Positions 52,541 through 58,003 of a stretch of 58,003 nt of DNA are shown one piece after another (positions within the stretch are counted from its first letter, which is position 1; every line of letters starts with the position of its first letter). Where the stretch lies: assembly GCA_029932675.1 (NCBI GenBank), contig JAOZPP010000012.1:2096-60098 (forward strand). The letters are read 5' to 3'. The position numbers and the translations under genes are program-made. The notes under the pieces are model-generated. The model saw only the letters and a list, made by a program, of their open reading frames with translations, was not told where the DNA came from and did no database searches. This DNA is from a bacterium (lineage in GTDB: Bacteria > SM23-81 > DAOVCL01).

Positions 52541-52685
52541 TTGGCTCCACCAATGGACCTCCATCCACAAAGAGGGGATCAGTCCAGGTTATATCGGAAG
52601 TTATGGTCTCGTAAAAGGTGAAAGAGAAGGTAGGGGTGATAAGTAAGGAGAGAGAAGATACCAAGAGGGTGGTTATCTTCTTCAT
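52524..52685 (-). CDS. 53-residue secreted peptide or gene remnant
   Basis: An ATG overlaps the stop of the C25 protease (ATGA), giving 53 codons: a typical signal peptide (LLVSSLSLLITPTFSFTF) and 30 more residues (EPSDPPF at the end). It overlaps the FemAB frame start. The coupled start and clean signal peptide suggest translation. The tail resembles the beginning of a longer secreted protein, so it may be a truncated leftover. Confidence 0.45.
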   Translation of the reverse strand: MKKITTLLVSSLSLLITPTFSFTFYETITSDITWTDPLFVDGGPLVEPSDPPF

Positions 52686-55600
52686 CGGATTAATACCCCC
52701 TTTCGCACAGACTCAAATTTGCCAGCTTTTAGTCTAAAGAGATAAATTCCACTGGCTACCGATTTTCCCCTATCGTTCTTGCCATTCCAGATTATCCTAT
52801 AACGGCCCGGCTTCTGCCTCTCCTCCACCAGGGTCTTCACCTTTTGGCCCAAGATGTTGTAAATCTTTAAGCTGACTGCTGACTGCTGACTACTAACCGC
52901 TGATAATTGATAACTGATGGCTGTATTTGAGTTGAACGGATTTGGATAGTTCTGATATAGGTTTACCCTCTGGGGTAGACTCAGGTTAGGAGAGGGAGAT
53001 TCCGGAACCTCATTCGGGGGGATAAACTCGTACCAGCCGGTATGTTGGAAGTCATGGTGGAACATCCCCCATTCTATCCTCTGAGGGGATGAACCTCCCC
53101 GACAGTCCCAGATGTAGACGGTAAAATCAAAGCTACCTACAACGATCTCCATATCCCCATCTCCATCCAGATCTCCTATAGCTGGGGAATTGCTTACTGC
53201 ATCCCAAGTAATGAGAGGGAACCCCTCAAGGAGGCTACCATCGCTGCGGAAGGCATAGACATTATGCGCTCCGGAACCCACTATAATCTCCACTTCCCCA
53301 TCCCCATTAATATCCCCTAAGGCAGGGCTGGACCAGGAACCGGTAGATCCTATAGGCCACCTTATCGGCCACCCAGGCAAGGGCTCACCGTGGTAGTCCC
53401 AGGCATAGAGATATCCTTTCCCACTGACTATAACCTCCAAGCTGTCATCACCGTTAATATCACCGATAACGGGAGAGGAGGCATTTCCAAAACCCAGATC
53501 AAGGTTAACATTCCTGCCACCATCCCAGCCCGGCATTGGAGAACCGTCTGGTTCCAAGACGTAAACCCTATACTGGCTGGCACAGAGGATCTCCAAAGTT
53601 CCATCCTTATTTAGATCACCCACGGCTGGAGAAGGAGTGGCATATAAACCAACATAAAAAGGCCAATTCCCTGGGAAACTTTCTCCGTTATCTCTCCAGA
53701 TGTACACAGATTCCCTTACTGCGGCTATGATCTCCAAATGGTTATCCCCATCAAGATCAGCAACTGCAGGCGTTGAGTAAGCATACTTTCCCAAATGGAT
53801 TTTAGGCCATCCCGGAAGGACATTGCCATTATGGTCAAACACATAAACCCCTCCGTCCTTCGTTTCGCAGATCACCTCTGCATATCCATCTCTATCCAGG
53901 TCAACAATCACCGGAGAAGCGAGCATACTGGGGCAATTCACTGGCCAACCTAACACAGGATCTGGCTTGCCGTCTTCATCTCTATCATAAATGTGCCAAG
54001 CATAGAGGGTATCCCCGCTATAGGTGCCAACTATCACCTCCAATTTACCATCGCCATCCAGATCGCCAAGGGCAGGTGAGCCCCATATATCACCATCTGT
54101 AGGGGAAAATCCACTAACCGTATTGGGATCGTTGTCTAGATCGTAAAGCTCTTCTCCATTATAATGCCAACCATATAATTTATTTGCTTCCCAACAGCCA
54201 ATGAATATCTCCATCCCCGGAAGACTGTCCATCTCAGCAATGACCGGGGAGGAGAAATGGGGCCTACCCAGGGTAACAATAGGCCATCCCTCTAAGTAGT
54301 CCAGTGATATCCAGGCCTTTTCCGGGGTGATAAATCTACTCTCATTACCCGATGAGTCAACCGAGGTAACCTGGTAGAAGTAGGTGGTTGTCCTCTCCAA
54401 CCCCTCATTCCGATAATAGGAGATTTTGCTTAAAGGGAAGGGGGTAATCCTCTCAAAGGGGCCATCCGAGGAGTTACTACGGTAGACATTATAGCCCATC
54501 AAATCTACATCTGAATTAGGTGTCCATTGCAGCTCTATATAATCCGTCCCTCCCGTTGCCCTCAAATCCTTCACGGTGTCAGGGGGGGAGAGCTCAAAAC
54601 TTGCACTCCAGATCTTCCCGTAGTGGTCCCTTAAGGAAAGTTCCAGGCTATCCCTCAGGGCATCATAATCTGCGGACAGATAAAACCTAAAACCACTATC
54701 ATCTTCCGTAACTGAATTTGAGGGGATATCCCCTAAGTAGATGCTGTCGGTGAGGATGGTAATATGGGAGCTCCCGGTGCTCAGCATCGCTGCTACACCC
54801 CTTGCAGATCCCCAACCATAGTTGCCCACCCTGATGGGAAGTCTGACAGTATCTCCAGGACTAGCCTGGTTGTCTGCTCCATTGTCTACATAGTGGCCGA
54901 TATGGGAGAGTTCTGGTGCATAGACCTTTAGCTTCAAGCTGTCATTCCCAATGTAATGTGAGTTGTTGTCTGTGAACTGGATATAAAGTTTCAGAAGCTC
55001 CCGATCCGGGCAGTCCCTCTTTATGTTCAATACCACTGTATCCCGAGAAGTCATCACATCCCCCGGAGGCAAATTTCCCAAAAAGGTGGTTGAATCTATC
55101 AAATTTACCCAATCTGAGCTGCTGGAGAGGATGGCCCAGACACTATCGACAGAAGTTTGGCCGCCATTCCCTAAGGAAATGACCAGGCCGATAGTCTCCC
55201 CAGCATTTGCCACGCCATCACCATTTCCATTAAATGTAGAGGAGGAACTGTCGTAAATGGAGGAATCATCAAGATATAGATGAGCCATCGATGAACTTTC
55301 CACGATGGAATATCCTTGGTGGGGAATGTAGCTTTTAACCTTCCCACCAACATTCCTCCAGAAAGCGGTCACCGTTACCCAAAGGGTTCCTGGCCTGTCT
55401 GGGGTTAAACTAAGATCCGCCCTTCCAGTAGCATCGGTATAGCCAAAGTTATAACTTTCAGTCCCTTTCTTCAGACACACTAAAGCTCCCTCAAGGGGAG
55501 CGGAAGTTATCAAATCCTCCACATTAACGACAAAATTTGAATCTTCTGTAAAGATAGTGGAGGGGTAATAGACGGATAAACTCTCTGGCGAGTGAGTCCA

Positions 55601-57385
55601 GACCGGCATTCCCGGATCGCCTAAAAATGTTAGGTTATAAAGAACATAACTATCCGGTATCCTTGTCTGAGTCTTCAGGAAGGCTTGGCCTATCCGGGGG
55701 TACAAGCTATCAAATAGGGCTTGAAAGAAATACTTGTCATCATAGTCCTGGTTTGTAGTTGCACTCCTGGAATGGCCAATGAACGCTAAGGCGCCACCTG
55801 TAGGATGAAGGAGGAAGTGTTCTCCAATGCAGTCATAATCAAAGGCTGCGCAATAACAGGAGAAGGAAAAGATGATGAAGGGCTTGTAATAGTTACGTAG
55901 TCCATCAATATCTTTAATCTCTAACTTTCCTCCACCTGTTTTATATCCAGTGTCTATCTCATATTTCGCCCCATGGTCATAGTGATTAACAATCCCATAA
56001 CCGCTATTTAGAGACTCCAAGACATTATCCCTATTTAACTCCTGCGCCCCCTCGTATTCTTCATGGTGAGAATAGAGTTTACAAATTTCCATCTCGGCCG
56101 GGATACCAAGATAAGAGGAGATTTCCTCCTTAGTGGCCTGACCAAGGCGGTCTTGGCCACTCTGAGTAACTGACGCACCCATGAGGAGCATCTTCATAAG
56201 GTAGCTTCTATCTGGCTCTTGCTCGTATTTTAAGATCTTACTAACCAAGTCCTCCGCACTCTTCCTATCCCTTACTGGTAGTCTGCCCACAAAAAGATCT
56301 GGCAATTTATCATCCAGAGTATCCTCTCCAAACTGAGAGTTGCCATCCCAATTCCAGTTGCCATCAATGGCAGAATAATAGACATCAGTAGGAATCTCTA
56401 CCCATCCGGAATAATATGCCCATCCCATTCTAGCCGGAAGGGTCTTCGTGTCCCCTCCTAAAAGAACATAAACTGTTCCCAAGTTATCGTAGGCATCCTT
56501 AATGAAATTTCTTATCCTCTCTTGGAGGTCACATCCCCGATAGTGGGACTCAATCCAAGAAAGGGGTATAATGACTGTTGGGAGTCCCTCTTTCATCCTC
56601 CAATCGGCTAAAGGCTGGAACTGAGTTGTCAGGGAGTCAGCAGTGATGATCACATATTCGACCACTAAATCAGGAGAGGACTTCGCCTTATTCAGATTAA
56701 ATCCTTCTATCTTTTGGAGCCCTTCCACTAAATGGCGAGGATGAATTGAGTAAATCTCCACGGCTTCAGGATTGTAGACCAAATCTTTAATCATCTTCTC
56801 AATTTGCCTTTGAGTCCTCAATCTCCTCTTCATGACGGGAATTGGCCCCTCCTGGCTTCCACCCATTTCAAAGGAGAATTCAATCTCCTCATTCAGGAAT
56901 AGCTTTTTCTCTCCAGGGATATACTGGAGGGGATAAACCTCCACACTAACCAGATGGTAGCCGAAAGAGTAACCATCGGATGTAATCTTTACTACTTCTG
57001 GGGGATAGAGTTTATTAGAGCTGTAAACCTCTGGCTTGGGAGAGATAAACTCTTGACCCTGCTCCATAGGACCAATGGGGATAGGTTGCTGGACTGGAAA
57101 AATATTGAATTCTCCCTTTAATCTCACTTGATGTTTGGATTTCACCTTAATCCCCTTTACAGTTTGATGGGGAGGGAGTACAAAGGAGAGTTGTCTGACG
57201 GGGAGCTTTGGCTCTCCCACCCTTGAAGTAAATTCACATCCAGGGAAACTGACCAGATCATACCCCTTAGAAGAGGAAAAGGCAAGCTCCGCTTTGGAGA
57301 AAGTAACCTTAGCCTCAGGCTGGGCTGTGACCTTCCCAGAAATGGGTGCCAACAGAATTATGCACAGAAATAGGGACTTCTTCAC
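52682..57385 (-). CDS. Gingipain-type (C25) protease with FG-GAP-like repeats and C-terminal sorting domain
   Basis: 1567 residues. Start is GTG at 57385 behind AAGGA. Signal peptide 1-22, then a propeptide-like region to about 240. The C25 catalytic domain (about 245-620) has YVLLGGDTKTLPARMG and catalytic-type His in NHYDHGAKYEID (near 468) and Cys in IIFSFSCYCAAFDYD (near 510). Next come Ig-like/CARDB-like units, a Fn3 domain (about 935-1030), and seven or more GDLDGDGKLEVIVG repeats (about 1040-1410). The YPNPFN sorting domain (about 1475-1567) ends it. Such proteases are exported by the type IX route in Bacteroidetes; no type IX gene is in this window. It opens the surface operon. Confidence 0.87.
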   Translation of the reverse strand: MKKSLFLCIILLAPISGKVTAQPEAKVTFSKAELAFSSSKGYDLVSFPGCEFTSRVGEPKLPVRQLSFVLPPHQTVKGIKVKSKHQVRLKGEFNIFPVQQPIPIGPMEQGQEFISPKPEVYSSNKLYPPEVVKITSDGYSFGYHLVSVEVYPLQYIPGEKKLFLNEEIEFSFEMGGSQEGPIPVMKRRLRTQRQIEKMIKDLVYNPEAVEIYSIHPRHLVEGLQKIEGFNLNKAKSSPDLVVEYVIITADSLTTQFQPLADWRMKEGLPTVIIPLSWIESHYRGCDLQERIRNFIKDAYDNLGTVYVLLGGDTKTLPARMGWAYYSGWVEIPTDVYYSAIDGNWNWDGNSQFGEDTLDDKLPDLFVGRLPVRDRKSAEDLVSKILKYEQEPDRSYLMKMLLMGASVTQSGQDRLGQATKEEISSYLGIPAEMEICKLYSHHEEYEGAQELNRDNVLESLNSGYGIVNHYDHGAKYEIDTGYKTGGGKLEIKDIDGLRNYYKPFIIFSFSCYCAAFDYDCIGEHFLLHPTGGALAFIGHSRSATTNQDYDDKYFFQALFDSLYPRIGQAFLKTQTRIPDSYVLYNLTFLGDPGMPVWTHSPESLSVYYPSTIFTEDSNFVVNVEDLITSAPLEGALVCLKKGTESYNFGYTDATGRADLSLTPDRPGTLWVTVTAFWRNVGGKVKSYIPHQGYSIVESSSMAHLYLDDSSIYDSSSSTFNGNGDGVANAGETIGLVISLGNGGQTSVDSVWAILSSSSDWVNLIDSTTFLGNLPPGDVMTSRDTVVLNIKRDCPDRELLKLYIQFTDNNSHYIGNDSLKLKVYAPELSHIGHYVDNGADNQASPGDTVRLPIRVGNYGWGSARGVAAMLSTGSSHITILTDSIYLGDIPSNSVTEDDSGFRFYLSADYDALRDSLELSLRDHYGKIWSASFELSPPDTVKDLRATGGTDYIELQWTPNSDVDLMGYNVYRSNSSDGPFERITPFPLSKISYYRNEGLERTTTYFYQVTSVDSSGNESRFITPEKAWISLDYLEGWPIVTLGRPHFSSPVIAEMDSLPGMEIFIGCWEANKLYGWHYNGEELYDLDNDPNTVSGFSPTDGDIWGSPALGDLDGDGKLEVIVGTYSGDTLYAWHIYDRDEDGKPDPVLGWPVNCPSMLASPVIVDLDRDGYAEVICETKDGGVYVFDHNGNVLPGWPKIHLGKYAYSTPAVADLDGDNHLEIIAAVRESVYIWRDNGESFPGNWPFYVGLYATPSPAVGDLNKDGTLEILCASQYRVYVLEPDGSPMPGWDGGRNVNLDLGFGNASSPVIGDINGDDSLEVIVSGKGYLYAWDYHGEPLPGWPIRWPIGSTGSWSSPALGDINGDGEVEIIVGSGAHNVYAFRSDGSLLEGFPLITWDAVSNSPAIGDLDGDGDMEIVVGSFDFTVYIWDCRGGSSPQRIEWGMFHHDFQHTGWYEFIPPNEVPESPSPNLSLPQRVNLYQNYPNPFNSNTAISYQLSAVSSQQSAVSLKIYNILGQKVKTLVEERQKPGRYRIIWNGKNDRGKSVASGIYLFRLKAGKFESVRKGVLIR
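52871..52919. repeat. In-frame short repeat in the sorting domain
   Basis: CTGACTGCTGACTGCTGACTAC and related GATAA/GATGG units make a run of 3-6 bp repeats that adds the stretch SAVSSQQSAVS to the YPNPFN domain. The related YPNPFN gene at 13732-14607 keeps only a short version (ISYQLSGIRP). Confidence 0.7.
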
Positions 57386-57408
57386 TTTCCTTTCCTTGTC
57401 TTATGTCA

Positions 57409-57437
57409 AAGATAATAAAATAGCTTCTTCTCGTCAA
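57409..57437 (-). promoter_or_regulatory. Sigma-70-type promoter of the protease operon
   Basis: TTGACG (57437-57432), 17 bp, TATCTT (57414-57409), 24 bp before the GTG start of the C25 protease. Confidence 0.6.
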
Positions 57438-57439
57438 GC

Positions 57440-58003
57440 AGTTTGGAGCACGTAACATTTTAAACCTTTATGGCGGCACATCAAGGGAACCCATAGAGCT
57501 GGATTGGGAGGATTCGCCCATATCAATTGGAGGCGAAGCCAAAACTTATCAAACTGTAGATCTCCCTGTCTACAGAAGATAGTAAAATGGTGTCTTTATT
57601 CCCCCTCCTTTTTATGCGCTTAATGGGGATTTCTGGCCAGGCCGAGTTTGTTTTGTGTGGCATCGAGGAAACGCAGGTGTACTGTCTTCGATTTTTGGCT
57701 TTGATAAGGCAGGAGTTTTATTTATATTAGCTTCGTTGACTCCCCTAACAATGGGCTCGTTAAATAGCAGGTTGCATAAGAGATCCCTTCAGTAAGGTCA
57801 AAGTTGACAAATAAAAAGTAAGGGGTATTTAACCCGAATTATTCATAAACTGAGCGAAGGGGGGTTTTCAAGCCTAATTTCCCTTATGGAGAGGATGTAA
57901 GAAGCTCGGCAATAGTAGCAAGTGCTCTTTGAAAGTTCTTTTAAGCCAAAAATAGCCCCCATACTCAGCAATTGGGCGGACTCCTCCCCTATTCCTCTGG
58001 GTA
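57440..58003. other. Right-end region without recognised genes
   Basis: About 560 bp with no convincing open frame. It contains a plus-strand promoter-like pair (57804-57831) followed by a sequence with a GGGTATTTAACCC inverted repeat and CATAAACTGAGCGAAGGGGGG, which resembles the end of a repeated or mobile element, though nothing identifiable. It may be the start of a gene or element beyond the window. Confidence 0.4.
57804..57831 (+). promoter_or_regulatory. Promoter-like sequence directed rightward
   Basis: TTGACA, 16 bp, TATTTA on the plus strand. No gene follows within the window. Confidence 0.35.

Noticed and set aside
1-58003. tRNA, rRNA, tmRNA or CRISPR elements
   Set aside because: No cloverleaf, rRNA block or regularly spaced repeat was seen on either strand; a covariance scan could still find something missed.

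Overview
The window looks like a chromosomal piece of a Gram-negative bacterium, probably from an uncultured lineage related to the Fibrobacteres-Chlorobi-Bacteroidetes group. The evidence is LPS/outer-membrane machinery (LptD, an LptF/LptG-type permease, LapA, LapB), a DUF5686-type outer-membrane protein, and two secreted proteins with the YPNPFN-type C-terminal sorting domain common in that group. Arginine is written mostly with AGG/AGA. No rRNA, tRNA or CRISPR array was found, so the assignment is tentative.

Left end (1-2600): small minus-strand genes (a lipoprotein cut by the window edge, two small membrane proteins, hicA and hicB), three of them followed within about 20 bp by a 71-73 bp imperfect hairpin with AAC...GTT ends. 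I read this as an integron-type cassette array without its integrase. Palindromic repeats and a duplicated leader add to the mobile look. From 2663 to 9093 comes a minus-strand envelope operon (ROK sugar kinase, lptD, DUF5686 protein). From 9238 to 13660 lie trmO, an orphan MNT nucleotidyltransferase and a large AT-richer gene for a zinc-ribbon/SF1 helicase/PLD nuclease/HRDC protein resembling single-gene Mokosh-type anti-phage proteins. A secreted protein with a structured leader follows.

14850-29374 is a housekeeping block, all on the minus strand: HNH protein, trpS, scpA, scpB, rluB, cmk, plsC, rpsA, mtaB, miaB, lapA, lapB, a SPOR lipoprotein, a terminator, then mutS. The order scpA-scpB-rluB-cmk and cmk-rpsA-lapA-lapB recalls proteobacterial gene order.

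29700-33425 is the most interesting regulatory stretch. A sigma-54 activator (TPR, GAF-like, AAA+, Fis HTH) is co-transcribed with a small secreted protein. Just after it lie a 20-bp palindrome, a near-consensus -24/-12 promoter and, 121 nt on, an intrinsic terminator. No gene lies between promoter and terminator, so this looks like an activator with an adjacent sigma-54-dependent small RNA.

33793-48372 is on the plus strand: a UvrD-like helicase-nuclease, a YhaO-like phosphoesterase and a YhaN-like ATPase (a DNA end-processing set); a diguanylate cyclase with an apparent CTG start; an LptG-type permease; an FmdE-domain protein overlapping an ECF S-component; then DUF2905, queA, ispD, ispF, ddl and an M42 peptidase. 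48409-57385 (minus) is a surface operon led by a 1567-residue gingipain-type protease, followed by a FemAB-like transferase, a methyltransferase, a glycosyltransferase and a flippase. The last 600 bp hold promoters but no recognisable gene.
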